From: Planococcus sp. (in: firmicutes)
GTDB taxonomy: Bacteria > Bacillota > Bacilli > Bacillales_A > Planococcaceae
DNA: 9,574 nt
Direction: 5' to 3'
NCBI GenBank assembly: GCA_030147455.1
Contig: JASKZU010000341.1
Coordinates: forward strand, 1 to 9,574
Position numbers and translations under genes: made by a program. Shown here piece by piece: positions 1 to 5,409 of the stretch (its first letter is position 1; every line of letters begins with the position of its first letter). The notes under the pieces were generated by a model that saw only the letters and a program-made list of their open reading frames with translations, did no database searches and was not told the DNA's origin.

Positions 1-297
1 AAAGCCAAACTGGAACAGCAGCGCGCCTTCCTGTGTAAAAAACAAATGCAGGAAAAACGTAAATGCCATTAGGATAAAGACCGGCTTTAATCCATTGATC
101 AGGAAGTACAGACGGATTTTTGATAAATATACCGCCAGCAGCGTTGAGCCGAGCAAGATGGCATATGTGACTGCATTATTGGCAATAAACACAATTGCAA
201 TAAACAAGAACACAAACAAAATCTTGGCGCGCGGGTCAAGGCGGTGGACCAGTGAATCTCCCGGAATAAAGCGGCCGAAAATCATTTTCTCCATCAT
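1..297 (-). CDS. ecfT: ECF transporter transmembrane protein EcfT, N-terminal 99 codons (cut by window edge)
   Basis: This is the start of EcfT, the membrane scaffold that joins the EcfA1/EcfA2 ATPases to substrate-binding S components in energy-coupling-factor transporters for vitamins and metals. The reading frame opens with MMEKMIFGRFIPGDSLVHRL, followed by DPRAK and a long hydrophobic stretch (residues about 26-39, rich in F, V, I), then further hydrophobic segments near 42-57 and 70-88. The motif 'GR(Y/F)IPGDS..H.LDPR.K' is typical of this family. The ATG at 297 overlaps the ecfA2 stop in an ATGA arrangement, so the two are probably translationally coupled; a second ATG at 294 is an alternative start. 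The usual protein is about 265 residues, so roughly two thirds lies outside, including the coupling helices that contact the ATPases. The truncation is the window edge, not a mutation. Confidence 0.93.
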   Translation of the reverse strand, partial: MMEKMIFGRFIPGDSLVHRLDPRAKILFVFLFIAIVFIANNAVTYAILLGSTLLAVYLSKIRLYFLINGLKPVFILMAFTFFLHLFFTQEGALLFQFGF

Positions 298-1166
298 TTC
301 GACTCACGCCCTTCCGAGAGCGCTTTGGCGATCAGCTGCGACAACAGTTCCTCGGTCAATGCAAGTTCTCCCAGCTTGATGCCGCTCTTTGCTTCAAAGG
401 CACGCTGCATATGCACGGTGCGCGGCAGCTCAAGACGATAGTCCCGAAGCTGCTCTTCGTCCGCAAACACATCACGCACATCTCCTGTCGCAACGCATTT
501 TCCCCCGTGCATAATGGAGACGCTGTCGGCATAGCGGGCCGCGTCTTCCATACTATGGGTGACGAGCACAGTCGTTAAGTTTTTCTCGACATGCAGCCGG
601 TAAAACAACTCCATAATTTCCCGCCGTCCGCGCGGATCGAGTCCTGCGGTCGGCTCATCCAGCACCAAAACGTCCGGCTCCATTGCCAAAACGCCGGCAA
701 TGGCCACACGGCGCATTTGGCCGCCGGATAAATCAAACGGCGATTTCTCCAGCACTTCTGCTGGAAGGCCCAGCTGTTCGACGAGTGCAATCGCACGTCT
801 TCGCGCTTCGTCTTCCGGGACGCCGAAATTGAGCGGGCCGAACATGATGTCTTTCAGGACCGTCTCGTCAAACAGCTGCTGCTCTGGAAATTGAAACACG
901 ATGCCGACCTTTTTGCGGACCTCCCGCAAGTTTTTCGCTTTTTTGCCAGCTTCGATGGTCCGTTCACCGATTTGCACGATGCCTTCTGTCGGCTGCAAAA
1001 GTGCATTTAAATGCTGCAGCACAGTTGATTTGCCGGAGCCGGTATGCCCGATGACTGCTGTGTAGGAGCCTGACGGAATCGGCAGCGTGACGTCTGTGAG
1101 CGCCCGTTTTTCAAACGGTGTATCTTTAGCGTAGCTGTAGCCTACTTGTTTGAGTAGTATGTCCAT
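294..1166 (-). CDS. ecfA2: ECF transporter ATP-binding protein EcfA2
   Basis: This 290-residue ABC ATPase is the second nucleotide-binding subunit of the ECF energising module, acting on the cytoplasmic face of the membrane with EcfA1 and EcfT. Visible motifs are Walker A GHTGSGKST (40-48), Q-loop Gln92 in FQFPEQQLF, signature LSGGQ (146-150), Walker B VLVLDE (166-171, catalytic Glu171) and switch His204. The Q-loop phrase FQFPEQQLF is characteristic of EcfA2, whereas EcfA1 has FQNPDNQFVG. The C-terminal region after about residue 235 matches the dimerisation extension typical of EcfA proteins. The start at 1166 lies inside the end of ecfA1 (25-base overlap). Its Shine-Dalgarno GGAGG sits only four bases before the ATG, closer than usual, so coupling to ecfA1 translation is likely. 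Nothing appears broken. Confidence 0.95.
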   Translation of the reverse strand: MDILLKQVGYSYAKDTPFEKRALTDVTLPIPSGSYTAVIGHTGSGKSTVLQHLNALLQPTEGIVQIGERTIEAGKKAKNLREVRKKVGIVFQFPEQQLFDETVLKDIMFGPLNFGVPEDEARRRAIALVEQLGLPAEVLEKSPFDLSGGQMRRVAIAGVLAMEPDVLVLDEPTAGLDPRGRREIMELFYRLHVEKNLTTVLVTHSMEDAARYADSVSIMHGGKCVATGDVRDVFADEEQLRDYRLELPRTVHMQRAFEAKSGIKLGELALTEELLSQLIAKALSEGRESK

Positions 1167-1990
1167 AGTTCCTCCACCAATTCATCTTCTGTCATAGCTT
1201 CTCCGGCCAGCGGCACGCCTGCTGTTTTCAGCAAGCCTGCCATGCGCATGGCAAACGGCAAATCAAGCCCCATCGCCGTCAGCTGCTCACCAAACGAGAA
1301 CACCGTTTCCGGCGTGCCCTCCATTTGCTTTTCCCCGCCGTTCATCACGAGGATGCGGTCGGCAAGCGCTGCTTCTTCCAAGTCATGGGTGATCGACAGC
1401 ACAGTAAGCCCTGTCGTAGCCCGGAGCTCCCGAATCGTCTCGATCACTTCACGCCGGCCTTGGGGGTCGAGCATGGAAGTCGCTTCATCGAGAATCAGCA
1501 AACGCGGGCGCAGTGCCAATGCACCGGCAATTGCCACACGCTGTTTTTGCCCGCCTGATAAATGATGGGGTTCGTGGTCCAGGTAATCATCCATCTTTAC
1601 TTGTTGCAAAGATTCCCGCACACGCACCACCATTTCTTCATGCGGGACGCCGTTGTTTTCCAGCGCAAAGGCTACGTCGTCCTGTACAGTTGCGCCAACA
1701 AATTGGTTGTCCGGGTTTTGAAAGACCATGCCCATCTGGGAACGGATCTCCCATAAGCTTTCTTCGGACATCGTCATTCCCATGGCGCCGACTGTGCCGC
1801 TTTGCGGAAACAGCAAGCCGTTCATCAATTTCGCGATCGTGGACTTGCCGGAGCCGTTATGCCCGACAAGCGCCACCCATTCTCCTTCTGCTATTGAAAA
1901 CGATAAATTTGAAACAGCCGGCTTTACAGACTTGTCTTCCGGCATGTATGTAAATGTCACTTCGTTAAATGACAAAATCGTCCCTTGCAT
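1142..1990 (-). CDS. ecfA1: ECF transporter ATP-binding protein EcfA1
   Basis: This is the first ATPase of the ECF module (282 residues; older name CbiO). It hydrolyses ATP to drive uptake through EcfT and interchangeable S components. Motifs in order: Walker A GHNGSGKST (43-51), Q-loop Gln91 within FQNPDNQFVGA, signature LSGGQ (144-148), Walker B LLILDEA (164-170, Glu169) and switch His202. FQNPDNQ(F/I)VG is a hallmark of EcfA1. The chosen ATG at 1990 has GGAGG nine bases upstream; an ATG four bases further upstream is in another frame. It is the first gene after the rplQ terminator, so it needs its own promoter, and the 353-base leader before it holds candidate promoters and structured RNA. 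Its 3' end overlaps ecfA2 by 25 bases. Confidence 0.95.
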   Translation of the reverse strand: MQGTILSFNEVTFTYMPEDKSVKPAVSNLSFSIAEGEWVALVGHNGSGKSTIAKLMNGLLFPQSGTVGAMGMTMSEESLWEIRSQMGMVFQNPDNQFVGATVQDDVAFALENNGVPHEEMVVRVRESLQQVKMDDYLDHEPHHLSGGQKQRVAIAGALALRPRLLILDEATSMLDPQGRREVIETIRELRATTGLTVLSITHDLEEAALADRILVMNGGEKQMEGTPETVFSFGEQLTAMGLDLPFAMRMAGLLKTAGVPLAGEAMTEDELVEELWTYYSNK

Positions 1991-2023
1991 ACATTTCGGC
2001 CTCCTCTAAACTTTCTCTTCTCT

Positions 2024-2052
2024 ACTCTACTTGTTTGCTTTGGCTGCTGCAA
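2024..2052 (-). promoter_or_regulatory. Weak candidate sigma-A promoter for ecfA1
   Basis: On the minus strand TTGCAG (2052-2047) is separated by 17 bases from TAGAGT (2029-2024). Each hexamer matches consensus at four of six positions and the spacing is ideal. It would start transcription roughly 25-30 bases before the ecfA1 ATG, leaving room for its GGAGG. The match is too weak to be certain, and transcription could equally enter from the promoter near 2261-2290. Confidence 0.3.
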
Positions 2053-2075
2053 AAACAGCGGGTTGAACCAGCACG

Positions 2076-2129
2076 GTTAATTCGCACTGCTCGCACGCCG
2101 GTTGCGGCATGCCAACACTAAAAATTAAC
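2076..2129 (-). other. Hairpin element in the ecfA1 leader
   Basis: Read on the minus strand, GTTAATT (2129-2123) can pair with AATTAAC (2082-2076), a perfect 7-bp outer stem. Inside it GCATGCCG (2112-2105), loop CAAC and CGGCGTGC (2100-2093) form an 8-bp hairpin with one U-G pair. No U-tract follows, so this does not look like a terminator. It may be part of the ecfA1 5' untranslated region or the remnant of a regulatory RNA. Its function is unknown. Confidence 0.4.
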
Positions 2130-2136
2130 AGGAAAT

Positions 2137-2170
2137 AAAAAAAGCGCGCACCTCATTCAGAGAAATGCGC
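2137..2170 (-). terminator. Rho-independent terminator ending the leader RNA
   Basis: On the minus strand GCGCA (2170-2166) pairs with TGCGC (2150-2146), reinforced by CTC/GAG around a TGAAT loop, and is followed within two bases by seven T residues (2143-2137). The 3' arm also belongs to a competing 13-bp pairing with 2225-2213. Either structure would sit next to the U-tract, so termination could be conditional. Confidence 0.6.
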
Positions 2171-2255
2171 TTGTCTGTCTCTATAGCTCCTGCGGTTGCT
2201 TAAGCCGCCGGTTGAATGAGGTGCGTAGAGCTAGACGAGACGCCGCCTTTCGGCT
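2137..2255 (-). ncRNA. Candidate structured RNA or leader between rplQ and ecfA1
   Basis: About 120 nt on the minus strand lie between a plausible extended -10 promoter and a U-tract, with several consistent helices and no convincing reading frame. Helix A is GTCTC (2241-2237) plus TAGCTC (2233-2228), pairing with GAGCTA (2189-2184) plus GAGAC (2181-2177) across a small internal loop. Within it GCGG (2208-2205) pairs with CCGC (2195-2192). A 13-bp perfect long-range pairing joins 2225-2213 to 2159-2147, interleaved with helix A, which gives pseudoknot or switch geometry. At the 5' end GCGAG closes over GCC-GAAA-GGC onto CTCGT. The site directly after rplQ matches the reported position of the L17 downstream element, but I cannot confirm that family. 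It could be a free-standing small RNA or an attenuator leader for the ecf operon. Confidence 0.5.
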
Positions 2256-2260
2256 CGCTC

Positions 2261-2290
2261 ATCATAACACTCAGCTTTTCATATTGTCGT
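2261..2290 (-). promoter_or_regulatory. Candidate extended -10 sigma-A promoter
   Basis: On the minus strand the sequence TGTTATGAT contains a TATGAT -10 hexamer (2266-2261, five of six consensus) preceded by the extended TGn motif. An ACGACA -35 (2290-2285; GACA matches) lies 18 bases upstream. It sits just past the rplQ terminator and points into the structured region, so it would start the RNA near 2255 and could also feed the ecf operon. Confidence 0.45.
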
Positions 2291-2304
2291 ATAAATCATG
2301 ATGC

Positions 2305-2331
2305 TAAAAGAAGAGGGCTATGAACCCTCTT
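2305..2331 (-). terminator. Rho-independent terminator of the ribosomal cluster, after rplQ
   Basis: On the minus strand AAGAGGG (2331-2325), a 7-base loop and CCCTCTT (2317-2311) form a perfect 7-bp stem followed by CTTTTAG. It begins 13 bases after the rplQ stop. The U-tract is short, so some read-through into the ecf leader is possible. Confidence 0.75.
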
Positions 2332-2343
2332 CAGCTGCATCGA

Positions 2344-2718
2344 TTAAACCAATTCAATAATTACGATCGGTGCGCCATCTCCGCGACGAGGCCCCATTTT
2401 CATGATGCGCGTGTAGCCGCCTTGACGTTCAGCGTAGCGTGGTGCGACATCATCGAACAATTTTTGCAAAGCAAAGATTGTGCTTTCGTTGCCTTCTTCG
2501 TCAGTGGAAGTCACTAGTTCACGGCGAATGTATGCTGCAGCTTTACGGCGAGCGTGAAGATCTCCGCGCTTACCAAGCGTAATCATTTTTTCTACAGTTG
2601 AACGGACTTCTTTCGCACGTGCTTCAGTTGTCTGAATGCGCTCGTGAACGATCAAATCAGTTGTAAGGTCACGCAATAGCGCTTTACGTTGAGAACTTGT
2701 ACGTTGAAGTTTTCTCAT
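2344..2718 (-). CDS. rplQ: 50S ribosomal protein L17
   Basis: L17 is a large-subunit protein located near the peptide exit tunnel. The 124-residue product contains the family's most recognisable stretches: RTSSQRKALLRDL near the N-terminus, EKMITLGKRGDLHARR (44-59), and ERQGGYTRIMKMGPRRGDGA near the C-terminus, ending in IIELV. The ATG at 2718 has GGAGG nine bases upstream and no in-frame start before it fits better. The N-terminus MRKLQRTSSQ is two residues shorter than the common MGYRKLGRTSSQ. A segment around residues 70-80 (STDEEGNEST) is longer than the B. subtilis loop, which accounts for 124 versus about 120 residues. It is the last gene of the alpha operon, with a terminator directly downstream. 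Confidence 0.97.
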   Translation of the reverse strand: MRKLQRTSSQRKALLRDLTTDLIVHERIQTTEARAKEVRSTVEKMITLGKRGDLHARRKAAAYIRRELVTSTDEEGNESTIFALQKLFDDVAPRYAERQGGYTRIMKMGPRRGDGAPIVIIELV

Positions 2719-2762
2719 TGAAGTTTCCCTCCTTTGTTGAATAGTTCAGAAAGAATCAGAAA

Positions 2763-3707
2763 TCAGTCTTCTTTGCGAAGGCCAAGACCCAAATCTTCCA
2801 ACTTCACTTTTACTTCTTCGAGTGATTTGCGTCCGAGGTTGCGAACTTTCATCATGTCGTCTTCCGACTTGTTGGCCAATTCGTGTACGGTGTTGATGCC
2901 GGCACGTTTCAGGCAGTTATAAGAACGAACAGAAAGATCAAGTTCTTCGATAGTCATCTCAAGGACTTTTTCTTTTTGGTCTTCTTCTTTTTCAACCATG
3001 ATTTCGGCTGTTTGAGCCTCATCCGTCAATCCGACGAAGATGTTCAAGTGTTCAGTGAAAATTTTCGCGCCAAGCGCAATTGCCTCTTTAGGACCAATGC
3101 TTCCATCTGTCCATACATCGAGGGTTAATTTATCGAAATGAGCGAGTTGGCCCACACGGGTATTTTCCACTTGGAAATTGACGCGTGAAACTGGCGTGTA
3201 AATAGAGTCAATCGGGATAACGCCGATCGGAAGATCTTCACGTTTGTTCTGATCTGCACGGGCATATCCACGGCCGCGGTTTGCATACATGCGCATGCGC
3301 AAGTGGCCGTCTTTCGCGATAGTCGCAATATATAGATCCGGATTCAGAATTTCCACGTCACTATCGTGAGTGATATCTGCAGCCGTAACCGTTCCATCAC
3401 CTTTTACATCAATTTCAATGACTTTTTCTTCGTCAGAGTAAATTTTCAAAGCGAGCTTCTTGATATTCAAAATGATTGAAGCTACATCTTCTTCTACACC
3501 TTCGACAGTGGAGAATTCATGCAGAACGCCATCAATTTGGATCGAAGTAACAGCTGCGCCAGGCAAAGATGAAAGTAGGATTCGACGTAAGGAGTTACCT
3601 AAAGTGGTACCATATCCACGCTCAAGAGGTTCCACAACAAATTTGCCGTATTTGGCATTGCTGTCGATCTCAACCGTTTCAATTTTTGGTTTTTCTATTT
3701 CAAGCAT
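2763..3707 (-). CDS. rpoA: DNA-directed RNA polymerase subunit alpha
   Basis: The alpha subunit dimerises to nucleate RNA polymerase assembly, and its C-terminal domain contacts UP elements and activators. At 314 residues it has the standard Firmicutes length. The N-terminal dimerisation domain (about 1-228) contains the diagnostic GNSLRRILLSSLPG (37-50). An acidic, Lys/Glu-rich linker (about 231-249) leads to the C-terminal domain (250-314) with LDLSVRSYNCLKRAGI. Arg261 there should correspond to the DNA-contacting Arg265 of E. coli, followed by the NLGRKSLEEV helix-hairpin-helix region. The ATG at 3707 has GGAGG nine bases upstream. The gene lies between rpsK and rplQ, the normal alpha-operon position. 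The 127-base gap before it shows no promoter I would trust. Confidence 0.98.
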   Translation of the reverse strand: MLEIEKPKIETVEIDSNAKYGKFVVEPLERGYGTTLGNSLRRILLSSLPGAAVTSIQIDGVLHEFSTVEGVEEDVASIILNIKKLALKIYSDEEKVIEIDVKGDGTVTAADITHDSDVEILNPDLYIATIAKDGHLRMRMYANRGRGYARADQNKREDLPIGVIPIDSIYTPVSRVNFQVENTRVGQLAHFDKLTLDVWTDGSIGPKEAIALGAKIFTEHLNIFVGLTDEAQTAEIMVEKEEDQKEKVLEMTIEELDLSVRSYNCLKRAGINTVHELANKSEDDMMKVRNLGRKSLEEVKVKLEDLGLGLRKED

Positions 3708-3834
3708 TCAGTTTACCCTCCTTCAGAACGTCGGTATTTTCGTTTCATCAAGAATTCGATAGTCACAGACTTTCGCTACGAGTCAGAACACATTTAGTAA
3801 GTCGTGATGTTCAAAAACTATTCCAGATCAACGA

Positions 3835-4224
3835 TTATACGCGACGGCGTTTTGGCGGACGGCAGCCGTTGTGAGGAACTGGAGTTACGTCTCTAATAGC
3901 TGTAACTTCCAATCCAGCAGCTTGAAGTGCACGGATAGCAGCTTCGCGACCTGAACCAGGACCTTTAACAGTTACTTCCAAAGTTTTCAAACCATGTTCC
4001 ATGGAAGTTTTTGCAGCAGTTTCAGCAGCCATTTGGGCAGCGAATGGAGTAGATTTACGTGAACCACGGAATCCTAGAGCTCCAGCCGAAGACCATGATA
4101 CTGCGTTACCTTGCATATCAGTGATCGTAACAATTGTGTTATTGAATGTTGAGCGGATGTGAGCAATACCGGATTCGATATTCTTTTTCACACGACGCTT
4201 ACGAGTTTGTTGTTTACGTGCCAT
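3835..4224 (-). CDS. rpsK: 30S ribosomal protein S11
   Basis: S11 sits on the platform of the small subunit near the mRNA exit. The product begins MARKQQTRKRRVKK and runs 129 residues, close to the usual 129-131. Conserved features are FNNTIVTITD, the GFRGSRKSTPFAAQ segment, VKGPGSGREAAIRAL, and the C-terminal PHNGCRPPKRRRV. The frame can be read back to a TTG at 4236, but that codon abuts the AAAGGAGG ribosome binding site (4237-4244). The ATG at 4224, with 12-base spacing and the canonical MARK start, is therefore the real initiator. It follows rpsM closely and precedes rpoA, as in other Bacillales alpha operons. Confidence 0.97.
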   Translation of the reverse strand: MARKQQTRKRRVKKNIESGIAHIRSTFNNTIVTITDMQGNAVSWSSAGALGFRGSRKSTPFAAQMAAETAAKTSMEHGLKTLEVTVKGPGSGREAAIRALQAAGLEVTAIRDVTPVPHNGCRPPKRRRV

Positions 4225-4236
4225 GTTAAGAAACAA

Positions 4237-4244
4237 CCTCCTTT
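4237..4244 (-). promoter_or_regulatory. Ribosome binding site that fixes the rpsK start
   Basis: AAAGGAGG on the minus strand lies 12 bases before the ATG at 4224. It touches the upstream in-frame TTG at 4236, which rules out that longer start. Confidence 0.8.
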
Positions 4245-4249
4245 ACTGA

Positions 4250-4615
4250 TTATTTTTTCTTGTTAGCTACAGTTTTACGAGGACCTTTACGCGTACGCGC
4301 ATTGTTCTTCGTATTTTGACCACGAACCGGAAGACCGCGACGGTGGCGGATACCACGGAAGCTAGCGATTTCCATCAAACGTTTGATGTTCATGGAAACT
4401 TCACGGCGAAGGTCACCTTCGATTTTGTACTGATCCAATTGTTCACGGATATTGTTCAACTCGTCTTCTGTAAGATCGCGAACGCGAGTCTCTTCAGAAA
4501 CACCAGCACCAGAAAGAACTTTCTGAGCAGTTGTTTTCCCAACACCGTAGATATAAGTCAATGAAATTACAACGCGTTTGTCGCGCGGAATGTCAACACC
4601 AGAAATACGTGCCAT
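4250..4615 (-). CDS. rpsM: 30S ribosomal protein S13
   Basis: S13 lies in the head of the small subunit, contacts the P-site tRNA through its basic tail and forms an inter-subunit bridge. The 121-residue protein begins MARISGVDIPRDKRVVISLT. It contains the helix-two-turn-helix GVGKTTAQKVL (24-34) and a coiled region EDELNNIREQLDQY. The rRNA-binding signature RGIRHRRGLPVRGQ (87-100) follows, then the lysine/arginine-rich tail. The length is normal for Bacillales. The ATG at 4615 is preceded by AAGGAGG with 12-base spacing. It is transcribed after rpmJ and before rpsK. Confidence 0.98.
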   Translation of the reverse strand: MARISGVDIPRDKRVVISLTYIYGVGKTTAQKVLSGAGVSEETRVRDLTEDELNNIREQLDQYKIEGDLRREVSMNIKRLMEIASFRGIRHRRGLPVRGQNTKNNARTRKGPRKTVANKKK

Positions 4616-4639
4616 GTGTGCGATGCACCTCCTTCTTTA

Positions 4640-4753
4640 TTAACCTTGTCTTTGTTTGTGTTTCGGATTTTCACAGATTACCATTACTTTACCGTTTCTG
4701 CGAATAACTTTACATTTTTCGCAGATCGGCTTAACAGATGGTCTCACTTTCAT
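4640..4753 (-). CDS. rpmJ: 50S ribosomal protein L36
   Basis: This 37-residue gene, easily missed because of its size, encodes the smallest large-subunit protein, which binds 23S rRNA. The translation begins MKVRPSVKPICEKCKVIRR and ends KHKQRQG. The zinc-ribbon ligands Cys11, Cys14, Cys27 and His32 are all present, so this is the zinc-binding (C+) form rather than the zinc-independent paralogue that some bacteria induce in zinc shortage. AAGGAGG lies upstream of the ATG at 4753. It sits between infA and rpsM, its standard position in Bacillales, with 24 bases to rpsM and 37 to infA. Identification is secure from the sequence alone. Confidence 0.97.
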   Translation of the reverse strand: MKVRPSVKPICEKCKVIRRNGKVMVICENPKHKQRQG

Positions 4754-4790
4754 CTAACCCAACCTCCTTAGTAGTCCGGAGTGCAAAAGA

Positions 4791-5009
4791 TTATTTAAAA
4801 CGGTATGTGATGCGACCGCGTGTTAAATCGTAAGGAGAAAGTTCCACTGTTACTTTATCTCCTGGCAGAATGCGGATGAAATGCATGCGAATCTTGCCTG
4901 ATACGTGCGCAAGAATCGTATGGCCGTTTTCAAGCTCCACTTTAAACATCGCGTTAGGCAAAGTCTCAACGACTGTTCCTTCGATTTCAATTACATCGTC
5001 TTTCGCCAT
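4791..5009 (-). CDS. infA: Translation initiation factor IF-1
   Basis: IF-1 binds the ribosomal A site during initiation and assists IF-2 and IF-3. The 72-residue single OB-fold protein starts MAKDDVIEIEGTVVETLPNA. It carries the conserved F(K/R)VELENGH, the HVSGKIRM(H/N)(F/Y)IRI segment and the C-terminal VELSPYDLTRGRITYRFK ending. The size is exactly that of the family. AAGGGAG precedes the ATG at 5009 by nine bases. Upstream, instead of an intact map gene, is a 402-base stretch with a decayed map remnant. infA may thus be read through from adk or from a promoter newly placed in that region, but I see no convincing promoter. Confidence 0.98.
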   Translation of the reverse strand: MAKDDVIEIEGTVVETLPNAMFKVELENGHTILAHVSGKIRMHFIRILPGDKVTVELSPYDLTRGRITYRFK

Positions 5010-5064
5010 CGACCCAGTCTCCCTTCTGTATACAAATTAGGATCTCATCTTCAAACAGTATTTG

Positions 5065-5091
5065 CTGATTGAATAAAGTTTATTCATTCAG
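5065..5091. repeat. 27-base near-perfect palindrome upstream of infA
   Basis: Bases 5065-5091 read almost identically on both strands. The core TGAATAAAGTTTATTCA (5070-5086) has perfect 8-base arms about a central base, and the match extends four further bases each side after a single mismatch. It is AT-rich, lies 56 bases before the infA start and overlaps the 3' end of the recognisable map remnant. It could be a protein-binding operator, a weak RNA hairpin or a chance product of decay. Confidence 0.6.
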
Positions 5092-5354
5092 GAACGCATG
5101 AGTGACATTGGAAAGACCATTGCCGGGTTCCTCGCTCCACTGTTGACAGCGGAGTTTGGAGAGATCCGGTTCAATCAGCCTGACCTACGTATCCTCGACT
5201 GCCCGGACTGCCTTGGATGAGTTCCAAACCCGTTACACAGATGCTTCCACGAAACCCATTATACTATCTCCGGTGCGGAATTGCACGGAGCAATGAGCCT
5301 CACCGGTTTCATATAATCAGGCCTTGTTTGCTTTTGCAGCTCTCGAAAATTCAT
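5080..5354 (-). pseudogene. map: Decayed methionine aminopeptidase gene (map remnant)
   Basis: Intact Map (about 248 residues) removes the initiator methionine. Here only fragments remain, in order and in the correct operon slot between adk and infA. Minus-strand pieces compared with B. subtilis Map (recalled): DYMKPVRLIA for DIMREAGRIVA near the N-terminus; AIP, four codons ending in TAG, then YNGFRGSICV (5284-5234) for AIPSFKGYNGFRGSICV; SPGSR (5209-5195) for GIPGSR; and L-I-E then EEPGNGLSNVTHAF (about 5130-5092) for EEAKPGERLSNISHAI. The fragments lie in different frames with in-frame stops. The catalytic His of VHGIPGSR is Gln. The metal-ligand Asp, His and Glu regions are deleted. About 275 of 750 bases survive; weak similarity to a Map C-terminus (EIL near 5046-5038) may extend it. 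It cannot encode a working enzyme, so another map copy should exist elsewhere. Confidence 0.85.
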
Positions 5355-5365
5355 ATCTCCGGTGC
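5265..5365. repeat. 12-bp direct repeat within the map remnant
   Basis: TATCTCCGGTGC occurs at 5265-5276 and again at 5354-5365 on the plus strand, 77 bases apart. The first copy contains the in-frame TAG that interrupts the AIP...YNGFRG fragment; the second lies just before the remnant's start codon. It may mark a local slippage or template-switch event during decay. Confidence 0.6.
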
Positions 5366-5397
5366 TCCTTAAAGCCACATGGAGGCAACTAGCTGCG

Positions 5398-5409
5398 CCC
5401 GGCGCCGGG
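5398..5409. repeat. Perfect 12-bp GC palindrome just after adk
   Basis: CCCGGCGCCGGG is fully self-complementary and begins two bases beyond the adk stop codon. No T-run follows on the minus strand, so it is not a standard terminator. Its role is unknown. Confidence 0.6.

Noticed and set aside
2137..2255. A T-box leader in the rplQ-ecfA1 gap
   Set aside because: The conserved T-box sequence (GGGTGGNACCGCG-like) and the AGTA-type stem I motifs are not visible.
2200..2265. A minus-strand 21-residue frame (MMSEPKGGV...) as a possible leader peptide
   Set aside because: Its ATG overlaps the -10 element of the promoter candidate and it lacks a good ribosome binding site. A leader peptide is possible only if transcription reads through from rplQ.
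5024..5053. A promoter directly upstream of infA (TTGAAG, 16 bases, TATACA)
   Set aside because: Both hexamers are weak, and transcription would start almost at the infA ribosome binding site, leaving essentially no leader.
5143..5148. A perfect plus-strand TTGACA as a -35 element
   Set aside because: No -10 hexamer lies 16-18 bases downstream, no plus-strand gene follows, and the bases sit within the map remnant.
5098..5220. A plus-strand 40-codon frame starting MSDIGKTIAGFLAPLL, with a CPDC motif
   Set aside because: It lies exactly antisense to the map fragments, has no ribosome binding site in front of it, and all neighbouring genes run on the other strand. It is best explained as a shadow of the remnant.
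5258..5263. A perfect minus-strand TATAAT as a -10 element that might drive infA
   Set aside because: It is simply the Tyr-Asn codons of the map fragment YNGFRG. There is no -35 match at proper spacing and no TGn extension.
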